A stretch of 64,000 bases of DNA from Nitrospirillum sp034653275 (GCF_034653275.1 NZ_JAYEES010000004.1:1488001-1552000); one strand, 5' to 3'. Positions 1 through 9,805 are shown, counted from the first letter of the stretch. Made by a program: numbers and translations. Notes: generated by a model not told the origin, from the letters alone.

Positions 1-56
1 GGGAAATCGACGCTAGCACGGCCCCCCTGATGGACCGAAGAAAGGCACCCCGTTCA

Positions 57-142
57 TCATGGATGCGATGACGGACAAGTGGCCAATAGCGTCGCGAATA
101 CACGGGGCCAACCAACGCGCCGCTCTCATATCGCATCCATGA
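57..142. repeat. 13-bp perfect inverted repeat with 60-nt spacer
   Basis: The 13-mer TCATGGATGCGAT at 57-69 is the exact reverse complement of 130-142. It lies in the non-coding stretch upstream of the first gene. It could form a long-armed stem in RNA or be a pair of regulator half-sites. No transposase or duplicated target is visible, so I do not call it a mobile element. Confidence 0.55.
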
Positions 143-229
143 ACTTTCACCGGCCGGGAACCATGGCGTCTTGCCCGCCGGGGCTTGCGGCCGGACTTTT
201 GCCGCCATCCCCGCAGACGCGAGATAGCG

Positions 230-793
230 ATGACCTCCGAACCGGCCGCCCCCCTCGACGACGATCTCCTGGCTTTCATCCGCGCCGCCAAGGACCGCCA
301 GGAAATCCTCGACTGTCTGCTCCGCTATACACGGGGCGTGGATCGCTTCGACCGGGAATTGATGCTGTCCGCCTATCACCCGGAGGCCATCGACCAGCAT
401 GGCGTGGCGGAAGGGGATGCCGCCACCTTCGTGGATTGGGCGATCGGCTATCACCGCCAGCATCAGCTGCGCCACCAACACATCATCACCAACCATACTG
501 TGGAGCTGACCGGCGACGTCGCCCACGCCGAAACCTATTACACCTTCTGGGGAGAGAACGTGGAGGGGCCGCCCAGCCTGTGCTTCGGGCGCTATATCGA
601 CCGGCTCGAGAGACGCCAAGGCCGCTGGGGCATCGCCCATCGCGTCTGCGTCAACGAAAAGGTCGGCACCTTCAATGACATGGCCCTGCCGGCGGAATGG
701 GCCCGCGCCCTCGGCTCCACCGGCCCATGCCGGCGCGACCGGGGCGACATCTCCTACACCCGCCCCTTGACCGATGGCCATGCGGCCGGCTGA
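230..793 (+). CDS. SnoaL-like / NTF2-fold protein
   Basis: A 187-residue protein of the SnoaL_4/NTF2-like fold, the group that includes scytalone dehydratase and bile-acid dehydratase homologues. The pattern fits: an N-terminal helix followed by DRFDRELMLSAYHPEAI, a HQLRHQHIITNHTVEL strand with several histidines, and a YYTFWG strand. The fold is common, so the substrate is unknown. The ATG at 230 is preceded by a weak GAGA; an in-frame ATG at 185 would add 15 atypical residues. The thioesterase, quinone oxidoreductase and thiolase genes follow on the same strand with gaps of 6-28 nt, so a role in a CoA-thioester catabolic pathway is likely by context only. Confidence 0.75.
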   Translation: MTSEPAAPLDDDLLAFIRAAKDRQEILDCLLRYTRGVDRFDRELMLSAYHPEAIDQHGVAEGDAATFVDWAIGYHRQHQLRHQHIITNHTVELTGDVAHAETYYTFWGENVEGPPSLCFGRYIDRLERRQGRWGIAHRVCVNEKVGTFNDMALPAEWARALGSTGPCRRDRGDISYTRPLTDGHAAG

Positions 794-799
794 CGGGCC

Positions 800-1683
800 A
801 TGGACGCGGTGACGGAAAGCCCCAGGCCGCCCATCACGGCTGACCGCTTGCTCAGCCTTGAAGCGCTGGCCGGCAACCGGTTCAGGGCGTGGCATACCCA
901 GGCCAATCCCGCCGGCGCGCTGTTCGGCGGGCATGTGCTGGGCCAGAGCCTGGTCGCCGCCGCACTCACCGGACCGGCAGGGGTCGCCCATTCGCTGCAC
1001 GGCTATTTCCTGCGCCCGGGCCGCGCCGACCTGCCGGTGGATTATGCCGTCGAGGCGCTGCGCGATGGGCGTCGGTTCGCGGCGCGACGGGTGATCGCCC
1101 AACAAGAGGGGCGCGTCATTTTCGAGATGCACTGCTCCTTCCATGATCCGGAGCCCGGCATCGACCATCAAGCGCCGCCTCCACCGGACGTGTTGCCCCC
1201 TGAAGCCTTGCAGGCGCTCGACAGTTATGTCGCCGCCCGGGCCGATCGGCTGCCCCCATCCTGCGTTTCGGCCTATACAGCGCCCTTCCCCCTGGAACTG
1301 CGTCTGGTGGAACCGGACGCGTATTTTTCCAACCCACCGACCAGCCGCAGCGCGCCTTCTGGGTGCGCATGCCCAGCGCCACGGGTGAGGAAGATGCCAA
1401 TCAACAGCGCGCCCTACTCGCCTTCGCCGCCGACTACTGGTTGGCGGGCGTGGCGATAGGGCCGGGCCGCCTGTCCACCAATCGCGACCTGCTGACCATC
1501 AACAGCCTGGACCATGCCATGTGGTTCCATCGGCCGGTCCGCATGGATCAGTGGCTGCTTTACGTCTGTGACACGCCCTCTGGCAGTCAGGGACGCGGCC
1601 TGGCGCGCGGCCTGCTCTACGACCGCGCCGGACTGTTGGTGGCCACAACCAGCCAGGAGGCCCTGTTCCGCGCCGCGATGTGA
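800..1683 (+). pseudogene. acyl-CoA thioesterase II (TesB family), frameshifted
   Basis: Double-hotdog acyl-CoA thioesterase, hydrolysing acyl-CoA to free acid and CoA. The N-terminal half (800 to about 1327) has the typical FGGHVLGQSLVAA and LHGYFLRPG segments. The C-terminal half has SLDHAMWFHRPVRMDQWLLY and GRGLARG but is in another frame. The break falls at the T5 run 1324-1328: one extra T would read TAT TTT TTC CAA and join the halves into a protein of about 294 residues, near the usual TesB length. Every other family feature is intact, so this is either a sequencing error or a very recent mutation. It sits between the SnoaL-like gene and the quinone oxidoreductase. Confidence 0.85.
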
Positions 1684-1711
1684 CAGGGCGACAACCTCAC
1701 GGGAGATGCCG

Positions 1712-2671
1712 ATGCGGGCAGTTCGATATCATGGCTATGGTGGGCCCGAGCAGCTTCGGCTGGAAAAAGTGGATGTGCCGCCCGTCGCGCCCGGGGAGGT
1801 GCTAGTGCGCCAAGAGGCCAGTTCCGTCAATCCGGCCGATTGGAAATTCCAGACCGGCTGGTTCCGTGACTGGGTGCCCCTGCCCCTCCCCTTCGTGCCT
1901 GGTGCCGACATCGCCGGCATCGTCGTCGCCGGCGGAGAAGACGCCGGCTTCGGCCCAGGGCAGGCGGTGATTGGCATGAACCCCGTCCACTGCGGCGGCG
2001 CCTGGGCGGACTACGTTGTCGCGACCGTGGATAGCTTGGCGCTGGCACCGAAGCGGATGCCCTTGGCCCGGGCGGCCGGCCTGCCGCTGGCGGGCCTCAC
2101 GGCCAGGATGGCCCTGTTCACCCATGGTGGCTTGACGGCCGGCCAGCGGGTGCTGATCCACACCGCGGCTGGGGGCGTGGGATGCCTGGCAGTGCAGTTG
2201 GCCAAGCACGCCGGCGCGGAGGTCATCGCCACCTGCTCCGCCGCCAACCGGGACTTCGTCACCAGCCTGGGCGCGGATGAGGTCATCGATTACCGAACCG
2301 AGGATTTCTCCGCCCGGCTGCGGGGACTGGACCTGGTGGTGGACAGCATCGGCGGTGATGTCCAGCGCCGTTCCTTCGCCGTGCTGCGGTCCGGCGGCAC
2401 CCTGGTCACCCTCGCCCCCACGCCGGTACCGCCAGACGCGGCGGCAGGCCGTGACATTCGTGTCCGGACCGTGGCCGTAACGCCCGACGGGGATGGCCTT
2501 CGGCAGATCGCCGACCTGGCCGAGGAGGGGCGCCTGCGCCTGCCCGTCGACCGTGTCTATTGCCTGGAAGACGCCGCCCGGGCCATGGCCCACAGCCAGG
2601 CCGGCGGCGCCCGGGGAAAGATCATCCTCCAGATTCAGGATCAACAGCAGTTCGGCCCCGACTGGGGTTAA
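1712..2671 (+). CDS. NADPH:quinone reductase-like zinc-free alcohol dehydrogenase (MDR superfamily)
   Basis: Medium-chain dehydrogenase/reductase of the quinone oxidoreductase type, 319 residues. The N-terminal GroES-like domain opens MRAVRYHGYGGPEQL and includes SSVNPADWK. The Rossmann NADPH-binding motif is AAGGVGCLAVQLAKHAGA, followed by GADEVIDY. The zinc ligands of true alcohol dehydrogenases are absent. The start at 1712 is chosen because GGGAG lies 6 nt upstream; an in-frame ATG at 1706 abuts that site. It reduces an enone or quinone, substrate unknown. Thiolase follows 11 nt downstream. Confidence 0.85.
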   Translation: MRAVRYHGYGGPEQLRLEKVDVPPVAPGEVLVRQEASSVNPADWKFQTGWFRDWVPLPLPFVPGADIAGIVVAGGEDAGFGPGQAVIGMNPVHCGGAWADYVVATVDSLALAPKRMPLARAAGLPLAGLTARMALFTHGGLTAGQRVLIHTAAGGVGCLAVQLAKHAGAEVIATCSAANRDFVTSLGADEVIDYRTEDFSARLRGLDLVVDSIGGDVQRRSFAVLRSGGTLVTLAPTPVPPDAAAGRDIRVRTVAVTPDGDGLRQIADLAEEGRLRLPVDRVYCLEDAARAMAHSQAGGARGKIILQIQDQQQFGPDWG

Positions 2672-2682
2672 GGAGATAGGCG

Positions 2683-3876
2683 ATGTCTACGGGCAATGAT
2701 GTGGTGATTGTCGGGGCCGTGCGCACCGCGGTGGGCGGCTTCCTGGGCTCCCTGAAGGACGTGACGCCGACGGATCTGGCCGCCGTGGTCATCGGGGAGG
2801 CGCTACGCCGGGCCAGCACAGCGCCGGAGGATGTGGGTCATGTCGTCATGGGCCAGGTCATCCCCAGCCACCCCCATGACGCCTACCTCGCCCGGGTCGC
2901 CGCCATCCGCGCCGGCATTCCTGCAACCGTGCCGGCGATGACCCTGAACCGGCTCTGCGGCTCCGGCCTGCAGGCCATCATTTCCGCGGCGCAGTCCATC
3001 CGGCTGGGTGAATGCGCGATCGCCGTCGCCGGTGGCGCCGAGAGCATGAGCAACGCCCCCCACGTGCTGACGTCATCGCGCACCGGCACCAAGATGGGCG
3101 AGGCCACACTGATCGACAGCATGCTGACCATTCTGACGGACCCCTTCGGCCATGGCCATATGGGCGTCACGGCGGAGAACGTGGCCACGCGATGCGGCAT
3201 CACGCGGGCGCAGCAGGACGCCTTCGCCGCCGAAAGCCATCGGCGTGCAGCCCACGCCATCGCGCAGGGGCGCTTCAAGTCCCAGATCGTTCCGGTCGAG
3301 CTCAAGAATAAGAAGGGAACGGTGCTCTTCGACACTGACGAACATGTGCGAGCCGACGCCACCGCGGATCAGTTGGCGACCTTGCGCCCCGCCTTCCAAC
3401 GTGATGGCACCGTCACCGCCGGCAACGCCTCGGGCATCAACGACGGGGCGGCGGCCGTGGTCCTCATGTCCGCCACTGAGGCCGCACGGCGCGGACTACC
3501 CGTGCTGGCGCGGATCGTGTCCTGGGGCCATGCCGGTGTGGCGCCCAAGGTCATGGGCCTGGGGCCGGTGGGCGCTACCGAGACCGCCCTGACGCGGGCC
3601 GGGCTGGCGGTGACGGACATGGACGTCATCGAAAGCAACGAGGCCTTCGCCGCCCAGGCCTGCGCCGTATCCCGGCAGTTAGGCCTGCCGCCGGAGAAGA
3701 CCAACCCGAACGGTGGGGCCATCGCCTTGGGACACCCCTTGGGTGCCAGCGGCGCGATCATCACCGTCAAGGCGCTGTATGAGCTGGCCCGTAGCGGTGG
3801 GCGCCGCGGCCTCGCCACCATGTGCATTGGCGGCGGGCAAGGCATCGCTCTGATAATTGAGCGACTAGATGTTTAG
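2683..3876 (+). CDS. acetyl-CoA C-acyltransferase (thiolase)
   Basis: Thiolase of 397 residues, the normal family length. It cleaves 3-ketoacyl-CoA, or in the biosynthetic direction condenses two acyl-CoA. Active-site residues are all visible: nucleophilic Cys92 in LNRLCGSGLQ, His351 in GHPLGASGA and general-acid Cys381 in CIGGGQG. A ribosome site (AAGGAGA) precedes the ATG. It is the last gene of the cluster that starts at 230. The sequence does not show whether it is degradative or biosynthetic; the thioesterase and MDR neighbours favour catabolism of an unusual acyl chain. Confidence 0.92.
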   Translation: MSTGNDVVIVGAVRTAVGGFLGSLKDVTPTDLAAVVIGEALRRASTAPEDVGHVVMGQVIPSHPHDAYLARVAAIRAGIPATVPAMTLNRLCGSGLQAIISAAQSIRLGECAIAVAGGAESMSNAPHVLTSSRTGTKMGEATLIDSMLTILTDPFGHGHMGVTAENVATRCGITRAQQDAFAAESHRRAAHAIAQGRFKSQIVPVELKNKKGTVLFDTDEHVRADATADQLATLRPAFQRDGTVTAGNASGINDGAAAVVLMSATEAARRGLPVLARIVSWGHAGVAPKVMGLGPVGATETALTRAGLAVTDMDVIESNEAFAAQACAVSRQLGLPPEKTNPNGGAIALGHPLGASGAIITVKALYELARSGGRRGLATMCIGGGQGIALIIERLDV

Positions 3877-4385
3877 TAGTCCATCTGCTCCATCAACTGC
3901 CGCCCCGAGCGGATCGAATAAAAAGCTTGTAGCAGCAAAGCCCGGAGCAACTTCTCGGGCGTGGTTGATGACGGTGGCGATGAGGTTAAGGCGCCGGACG
4001 ATGGTCGCCGGCGCATAGCCAGCCGCAGCCATCCGGTCGCGGAGAGCGCCCAGGTCCCGCGACGCCCGCACGGTCACCGCATCAGGCTGATCTGGTCGTC
4101 CAGGATCACGGCCAAGTGGCCCTTCTCCTTGTCGCCTCCCAGCTTGGTGGGCGTGATATCCGCCTGATACCGGCGAATCAGATCGCCCAGAGTATTACGC
4201 TCCGCCTCGGCGCGATCGACGAACACGCCGCGAGACAGCTCCGATTCCATGTCGGCCGCCCAGCGCTTCGCGTCGGTCCTGGTCTCAAAAGTCTTGGACT
4301 GCGCAGGGAAACCCAGGCGCCGGATCTTGACCTGATAGCCGATGACCTGGCCTTCACGGTTCTTCCGGGGGGTGATCGTCGCCAT
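3865..4385 (-). pseudogene. truncated, frameshifted site-specific integrase remnant
   Basis: Two abutting reading frames on the minus strand look like the start of a tyrosine recombinase. The first (4385 to 4074, from ATG at 4385) begins MATITPRKNREG and continues VKIRRLGFPAQSKTF, the arm-type DNA-binding domain of phage-like integrases. The second (from about 4077 down to 3865) has APATIVRRLNLIATVINHAREV, the core-binding SAM-like domain. The catalytic domain (Arg...His-x-x-Arg...Tyr) is missing, and the remnant ends inside the thiolase stop region. The gene lies 84 nt from the 3' end of a tRNA-Glu gene, the usual arrangement of an integrase next to its attachment site, so it is probably the leftover of an excised or deleted island. 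Confidence 0.7.
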
Positions 4386-4468
4386 GGGACAGGGGGCCTC
4401 CGAGAAGGTGACCTCGGATCCACTTGTCCCAAATTGTCCCGCAAAATCCACCCAAGCCGCTGGAAGCG

Positions 4469-4544
<76 letters not shown>

Positions 4545-4592
4545 ATGAGGCGGATGGAGGGTGATCCATCCTATGTGCGGCCATCCGGTGGA

Positions 4593-4668
<76 letters not shown>

Positions 4669-4801
4669 GGCGGGGTGGATACATAATGATCCGGCCCCGA
4701 TAAGGCAAGCGGATAAAAAGCCCCGCCCACCGGTTTTCGCGCATAGGGGGTCTGCCTGTTGGCGCGGCCGGATCGGGCGGGAAAACGGTGATGATTCCCG
4801 G

Positions 4802-6313
4802 TCAGCGGAAGCGTTCGATCGCGCGTTCCGCCTTCAGGATCAGGTCCAGCATGGGTTCGGTCTTGGGCATGGAGCGCAAGACCTTTTCCAGCGCCTGCAA
4901 CTGGGCTGAGACGGCCTTGTTCTTGCCGCGCGCCCGCAGATATTCGAAACGGAAGTTGATGGCCGTCTGGAAGGTGGCTTCCAAATCCGCCTCCTTCGCG
5001 CGGATGGATCGGTCGAAGCCTTCCTTTTCCGCCACCTTGCGGCAGGCGGTGAACAGGGTCGCGGCGGCCTGGGCCACCGACACCTCGTCGTCCGTGGGGC
5101 TGTGGGCCATGTCCGGCACCAGCCGCGCCTCCAGCTTTTCGCGCACTTCCCTCTGGGGCAGCACCAGGGCCGCGTCGCGCACCGCCACGCTGGCGAACTG
5201 GTCGGCCGCCTGGGTCACCTTCTGCCGGGCCTCGACCATCATGGTCTCCCATCCGGCGTTGCCGAACTCCTTCACCTCTTCCGCCATGCCCTGCACCATG
5301 GCGCCGGCGTCGGAGATGAGGCGGGCGCAGGTCATCAGCCAGACGCGGCGGGTCATGCCGCGATCGCCCGCCGCTGTGCGCCCAATCTCCGCCAAGGTGC
5401 GGGTGAGGTCGCCAAACAGCTTGGCCGGAATCATCTGCAGGCCGGCGCTGTCGCCGCCGGCGCGCAGCAGATCGGCCGACAGGAGCCGCACCAGGCGCAG
5501 CGACTGCCACGGCTGGGCCAGCAGGCGCAGCAGGCCGTGGAAGTAATAGTCCACCACCTCGCGGTCGGCGGCGTGCAGATGCATGTAGCCGTTCTTGGCG
5601 ATGACGGTGCCCTGGGGGTTGAAGTCGTGCACCCTGCCGTCCGCCGTGCGCGGGCACACCGCCCGGATCTGGTCGAACCACGGCGTCAGCAGCGGATCCA
5701 GCCCCAGGATGCGCGCGATCTCCGCCGCGTCCTCGAACGCGCGCGCGCTGCCCAGCAACACCTCCAGCTCGCGCTTGCGCACGGCGGACTGCGCCGCCTC
5801 CGCCAACAGGGTGGTGGTGGCCTCCGCCGCGATGCTGCGGCCGAACTGGACGACGGCGTCGATCTCGTCCTGCCGTTCCGACGCCACGGCGTTGCGATAT
5901 TCCGCCGTGGCCGCCGCCAGGCGCGGGCGGTAGGGGGACCCCATGAGCAGGCGCCACCAGGGCGCCAAGCTGGACCGGGCCACCACCGCGCGGCGCACCC
6001 CGCCCACGGAGTCGGCATCGATCAGGTAGGGTTCCAGGCAGACGCACAGCGCCCGCTGGAAAGTGGGCACGCGCACGGGCCGCAGACTGCGCAGCATGGG
6101 CCGCAGGCAGGTCAGGATCTGTTCGTCGGAGGCGGCCCCCGTCTCGGTCGCGCGCGCCTTCTCCACCGCCGCGGCCACGCGGACCAGCGACCCCTCATCC
6201 AGGGTTCGGAAGTGGGTTTCCAGACGGCTGAGCGTCGATTCCGGCGCCGCCGCGTCAGCCGGCGTTTCCGGCGCGGCCGCAACCACCCGTTTCGTTCCAG
6301 GCTGTCCCGACAT
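4802..6313 (-). CDS. unrecognised conserved-looking protein, 503 residues
   Basis: I do not recognise a family. The start at 6313 has GAGGGGG about 5 nt upstream; the frame is open further back to 6637 but that part looks non-coding. The protein is soluble, helix-rich and has no signal peptide or membrane segment. Visible features are a Pro/Ala-rich N-terminus of about 30 residues, Trp-rich WWRLLMGSPYRPRL near residue 120, a middle segment DFNPQGTVIAKNGYMHLHA, and a charged C-terminus FEYLRARGKNKAVSAQLQALE likely to form a coiled coil. It stands alone between tRNA-Glu and recJ. Codon bias matches its neighbours, so it is probably a real chromosomal gene. Confidence 0.7.
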   Translation of the reverse strand: MSGQPGTKRVVAAAPETPADAAAPESTLSRLETHFRTLDEGSLVRVAAAVEKARATETGAASDEQILTCLRPMLRSLRPVRVPTFQRALCVCLEPYLIDADSVGGVRRAVVARSSLAPWWRLLMGSPYRPRLAAATAEYRNAVASERQDEIDAVVQFGRSIAAEATTTLLAEAAQSAVRKRELEVLLGSARAFEDAAEIARILGLDPLLTPWFDQIRAVCPRTADGRVHDFNPQGTVIAKNGYMHLHAADREVVDYYFHGLLRLLAQPWQSLRLVRLLSADLLRAGGDSAGLQMIPAKLFGDLTRTLAEIGRTAAGDRGMTRRVWLMTCARLISDAGAMVQGMAEEVKEFGNAGWETMMVEARQKVTQAADQFASVAVRDAALVLPQREVREKLEARLVPDMAHSPTDDEVSVAQAAATLFTACRKVAEKEGFDRSIRAKEADLEATFQTAINFRFEYLRARGKNKAVSAQLQALEKVLRSMPKTEPMLDLILKAERAIERFR

Positions 6314-6927
6314 CAATACCCCCTCATCCCCCCCGGACGTCCTCGTCGGCTGCCCGGGCGGAGCCTTGGAACCTTCCCGCGTTGTAATGATCGGCCCTTT
6401 GATTTTTATGGTCGCCGGACATTCGACAGCCCACCGAGAGTAACGGCGGGATGGAACGGCCTTACGGGGGTAAGGATCGTCTAATGCAGCGCCGCTGTCA
6501 ATCCAGTCCCGCCCATGAACGGAAAATGATGAACCTGTGACGGCATCGTTGCCACCAAGCATAAATTGACACCGGCGGACATCGCTACTTCCAACATAGC
6601 AAAACAAACCGGTCAATAATTTGACAGGCCTTGGCAATGGAGAGGGAACAATAGGCCCGCGATTCAGGGCGGCCGGAAAGATAGTTTTGGTTAAACTATC
6701 CCACGCAACGGCATTTGGCCGACGTCGCGCGGCATAAGCGCGGCTGACACCTAGGTTAACGCCGTTACCTCAGGCGACATACATCCGGTTGGAAGCGGAA
6801 AATACGGAAAATCACCGCCGCCGCCGCCACGGTGGCGTGGCGCGACGGCTTTCTTACTTTCGCACAATGGCCAACGGTGCAAACGTGCCCGCGCCGCCTT
6901 ATCCGACTGGGATAAATGTCGCCGGCT
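6314..6927. other. 614-bp gene-free stretch between the 503-residue protein gene and recJ
   Basis: No convincing gene on either strand. The part near 6400-6760 is AT-richer than the surroundings and should hold the promoter of the minus-strand gene starting at 6313, but I cannot pick clear -35/-10 boxes. Near 6798-6818 the motif CGGAAAAT occurs twice, 9 bp apart, and a GC-rich hairpin (GCCAC/GTGGC type) lies near 6830. Confidence 0.5.
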
Positions 6928-8790
6928 TCACGATGCGCCCGGCAAAGCGGCGTCATCGATGGTCAACTGCACGCCTTCCGCCCCGTTCCAGCGGTCGGTG
7001 CGCAGGGTGCCGGCCAAGTGCATGGGCCGGCCGCCATGGTTCAGCAGGGCGGGTCCCAGATCCTCATCCATGGCGCGGAAGGCGATGGCCTTGAGCCGGG
7101 CACCATCGGCCGAGGACAGGATGCAGCGCACATGGTTGCCGCCTACCACGTCGGCCCGCACGATGCGGGCGTCGGCCACGGCCAGGCGCGGTTCGGAATT
7201 GCCGGTGCCGAAGGGCCCCAGGCGGGTTATGTGGCCCAGCAGGTCGGTGGAGGCGCCGCGCACCGACACCACCCCGTCCAGGTGCAGGGTGGGCACCAGC
7301 GGGCCCTGTCCCGCCGTCTGCTGCGCGATGCGGTCGGCCAGAAACGCGCGTAGGTCGGGCAGCCTGTCCTCCGCCACGGTGAAGCCCGCCGCCATGGCGT
7401 GGCCGCCGCCGGCCATCAACAGGCCGGCCTGACGGGCGGCGATGACGGCCGAGCCCAAGTCGATGCCCCGGACCGAGCGGCCCGAGGCCTTGCCGATGCC
7501 ACCCTCCAGCGCCACCACGCAGGCCGGCACGCCATAGCGCTCCTTGAGGCGGGAGGCGACGATGCCGATGACGCCCGGATGCCAGCCGGCCCCGGCGATC
7601 ACCAGGGCCCCGGCGCCGACCCCGGAAGGGAGCAAGGCGTCGGTGGCGGCCTGCGCCTCCACCATGGCGATGGCTTCTTCCAGCACCAGGGCCTCGATGG
7701 CCCGGCGCTCGGCGTTCAGGGTGTGCAGCTGGGCCGCCAGCTCGCGCGCCTCCACCGGATCCTCGGTGGACAGCAGGCGGGTGCCGAGGTCGGCGCGGCC
7801 CACCCGGCCGCCGGCGTTGACGCGCGGCCCCAGGATGTAGCCAGCGTGGTAGGCGTCCATGCGCTCATTGATGCCGGCTACGTCGGCCAAGGCCGAAAGG
7901 CCGGGATTGTTGCGCCGGCCCATGACCTTCAGGCCCTGGGCCACCAGGGCGCGGTTCAGGCCCACCAGGGGCACCACGTCGCAGACGGTGCCCAACGCCA
8001 CCAGGTCCAGCCAGCCCATCAGGTCCGGCTCCGCCCGGTTGGCGTACCAGCCGGTCGCGCGCAGGACCCGGTTGACCGCCACCACCAGCAGGAAGCTGAC
8101 ACCCACCGCCGCCAGGGTGCCCAGGCGGTCGGTCACGGTTTCATCCAGGCGGTTGGGGTTGACCACGGCCCGGGCGGTGGGCAGGGCCGGCTCGGCCTTG
8201 TGGTGGTCGACGACGATCACCTCCAGCCCCGCCCGCGCGGCGGCGGCCAGGGGCTCGAACGAGGTCACGCCGCAATCGACCGTGATCACCAGGTCCACCC
8301 CCGCCTCGCGCAGGCGCAGCAGCGCCGGGGCGTTAGGGCCGTAGCCTTCATTGATACGGTCGGGGATGTAGGCCCGGATGTCGGCGCCAACGGCGCGGAA
8401 GAAGCGCACCAGCAGGGCGGAGGACGTGGCGCCGTCGACGTCGTAGTCGCCGAAGACGGCCAGGCGCCGGCCACGCCTCACCGCATCGGCCAGATGCTCC
8501 GCCGCGGCCTGCATGTCCAAGAGGGCGTGCGGGTCGGGCAGGAAGCGCTTCAGCGTCGGGCCGAGGAAATCCTCGGCCTGGTCCAGGTCTACACCCCGCG
8601 CCGCCAGGACCCGCCCCACCAGTTCCGGCAGGCCGCCGCGCTGGGCGTGGGCCAGGGCCAGCCGCTCGTCATGCGGGCGGGCCAGCCAGCGCCGGCCGGT
8701 GGCGGACCGCGAAACCCCCAATAAGGGGCGAGGCTCGCCGGCCGGGACGTCCCCCGCCGGCAAGCCCACGAACGTTGTGTTATTCTGCAT
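6928..8790 (-). CDS. recJ: single-stranded-DNA-specific exonuclease RecJ
   Basis: 5'-3' exonuclease acting on single-stranded DNA in recombination repair, mismatch repair and RecFOR-type gap processing. Family motifs are present in order: VFGDYDVDGATSS (metal binding), ITVDCGVTS, VVDHHKAE (the DHH motif), then GHAMAAGF of the DHHA1 domain and a C-terminal OB-type domain. At 620 residues it is slightly longer than E. coli RecJ because of N-terminal residues. The ATG at 8790 overlaps the end of glpX by 11 nt, which suggests translational coupling; an upstream in-frame ATG at 8838 lies well inside glpX. It is the last gene of the alaC-hom-glpX-recJ run. Confidence 0.96.
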   Translation of the reverse strand: MQNNTTFVGLPAGDVPAGEPRPLLGVSRSATGRRWLARPHDERLALAHAQRGGLPELVGRVLAARGVDLDQAEDFLGPTLKRFLPDPHALLDMQAAAEHLADAVRRGRRLAVFGDYDVDGATSSALLVRFFRAVGADIRAYIPDRINEGYGPNAPALLRLREAGVDLVITVDCGVTSFEPLAAAARAGLEVIVVDHHKAEPALPTARAVVNPNRLDETVTDRLGTLAAVGVSFLLVVAVNRVLRATGWYANRAEPDLMGWLDLVALGTVCDVVPLVGLNRALVAQGLKVMGRRNNPGLSALADVAGINERMDAYHAGYILGPRVNAGGRVGRADLGTRLLSTEDPVEARELAAQLHTLNAERRAIEALVLEEAIAMVEAQAATDALLPSGVGAGALVIAGAGWHPGVIGIVASRLKERYGVPACVVALEGGIGKASGRSVRGIDLGSAVIAARQAGLLMAGGGHAMAAGFTVAEDRLPDLRAFLADRIAQQTAGQGPLVPTLHLDGVVSVRGASTDLLGHITRLGPFGTGNSEPRLAVADARIVRADVVGGNHVRCILSSADGARLKAIAFRAMDEDLGPALLNHGGRPMHLAGTLRTDRWNGAEGVQLTIDDAALPGAS

Positions 8791-9805
8791 CCGGAATGAA
8801 TTTGGTCTTGGTGCGGAGATTGTGGTGCGCCTCAACATAGCGCACCGTGCCGCTCTTCGACCGCATAATCACCGAATGGGTATACGCACCGCCGGGGAAA
8901 CGGCGCACGCCGCGCAGCATGGTGCCCGTGGTCACGCCGGTGGCGGCGAACATGACGTTGCCGCTGGCCAGATCCGTCAGCTCGTACTTGCGGTCCAGGT
9001 CGGTGACGCCCCAGCGCTTGGCGCGGGCGCGCTCATCGTCGTTGCGGAACAGCAGGCGGCCCTGCATCTGGCCACCGATGCAGCGCAGGGCGGCGGCGGC
9101 CAGCACGCCTTCCGGCGCGCCGCCGGAACCGACATAGAGGTCGATGCCGCTGTCAGGCTGCGAGGTCGAGATGACGCCGGACACGTCGCCGTCGCCGATC
9201 AGCATGATGCGGGCGCCGGCGGCGCGCACGCGGGCGATCAGTTCGCGGTGGCGGGGGCGGTCCAGGATGCAGACCACCAACTCCTCCACCGTGGCATGCT
9301 TGGCCAGGGCCAGGTTCTTCAGGTTGGTCTCGATCTTCTCATCGATGTCGACCACGCCCTGGGGCAGGCCGGCGCCGACGGCGATCTTGTCCATGTAGAC
9401 GTCGGGGGCGTTCAGGAAGCCGCCCGATTCCGCCATGGCGATGACCGCCAGGGCATTGGGACCGCCGGTGGCGGTGATGGTGGTGCCTTCCAGCGGATCG
9501 AGCGCGATGTCGATCTTGGGGCCGTGGCCGCTGCCCACCTTCTCACCGATGTACAGCATCGGCGCCTCGTCGCGCTCACCCTCGCCGATCACCACGGTGC
9601 CGTCGATGGCCAGGCTGTTCAGCGCCTTGCGCATGGCGTCCACGGCGGCCTGGTCGGCGGCCTTCTCATCACCGCGGCCCATCAGCAGCGACGCGGACAA
9701 GGCGGCCGCCTCGGTCACGCGCACCGCTTCCAGGGCCAGGTTGCGGTCCATAACCAGGCTGATGTCGCCCTTCGGATCGACGGGCGCCTCAATAGCCTTG
9801 CTCAT
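8780..9805 (-). CDS. glpX: class II fructose-1,6-bisphosphatase
   Basis: GlpX-type fructose-1,6-bisphosphatase for gluconeogenesis, and in autotrophs also sedoheptulose-bisphosphate hydrolysis. Family motifs are IGEGERDEAPMLYIGE and DPLEGTT (metal and phosphate binding) and the VGSGGAPEGVLAAAAL segment. Length 341 residues, as usual. The start at 9805 is favoured because GGGGGAAG lies 6 nt upstream; a second ATG at 9811 abuts that site. It lies 71 nt after hom and overlaps recJ, a gene order common in Rhodospirillales. Confidence 0.95.
   Translation of the reverse strand: MSKAIEAPVDPKGDISLVMDRNLALEAVRVTEAAALSASLLMGRGDEKAADQAAVDAMRKALNSLAIDGTVVIGEGERDEAPMLYIGEKVGSGHGPKIDIALDPLEGTTITATGGPNALAVIAMAESGGFLNAPDVYMDKIAVGAGLPQGVVDIDEKIETNLKNLALAKHATVEELVVCILDRPRHRELIARVRAAGARIMLIGDGDVSGVISTSQPDSGIDLYVGSGGAPEGVLAAAALRCIGGQMQGRLLFRNDDERARAKRWGVTDLDRKYELTDLASGNVMFAATGVTTGTMLRGVRRFPGGAYTHSVIMRSKSGTVRYVEAHHNLRTKTKFIPDAE

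Noticed and set aside
57..142. Insertion-sequence terminal repeats
   Set aside because: Only 60 nt lie between the arms, with no transposase and no target-site duplication.
1324..1328. Programmed frameshift in the thioesterase gene
   Set aside because: A T5 run is short for transcriptional slippage, no stimulatory structure is evident, and three other genes in the window show the same single-base loss, which points to an error.
4545..4592. att core between the two tRNA-Glu genes
   Set aside because: The spacer shows no copy of the tRNA 3' end and no integrase on that side; simple tandem duplication explains it.
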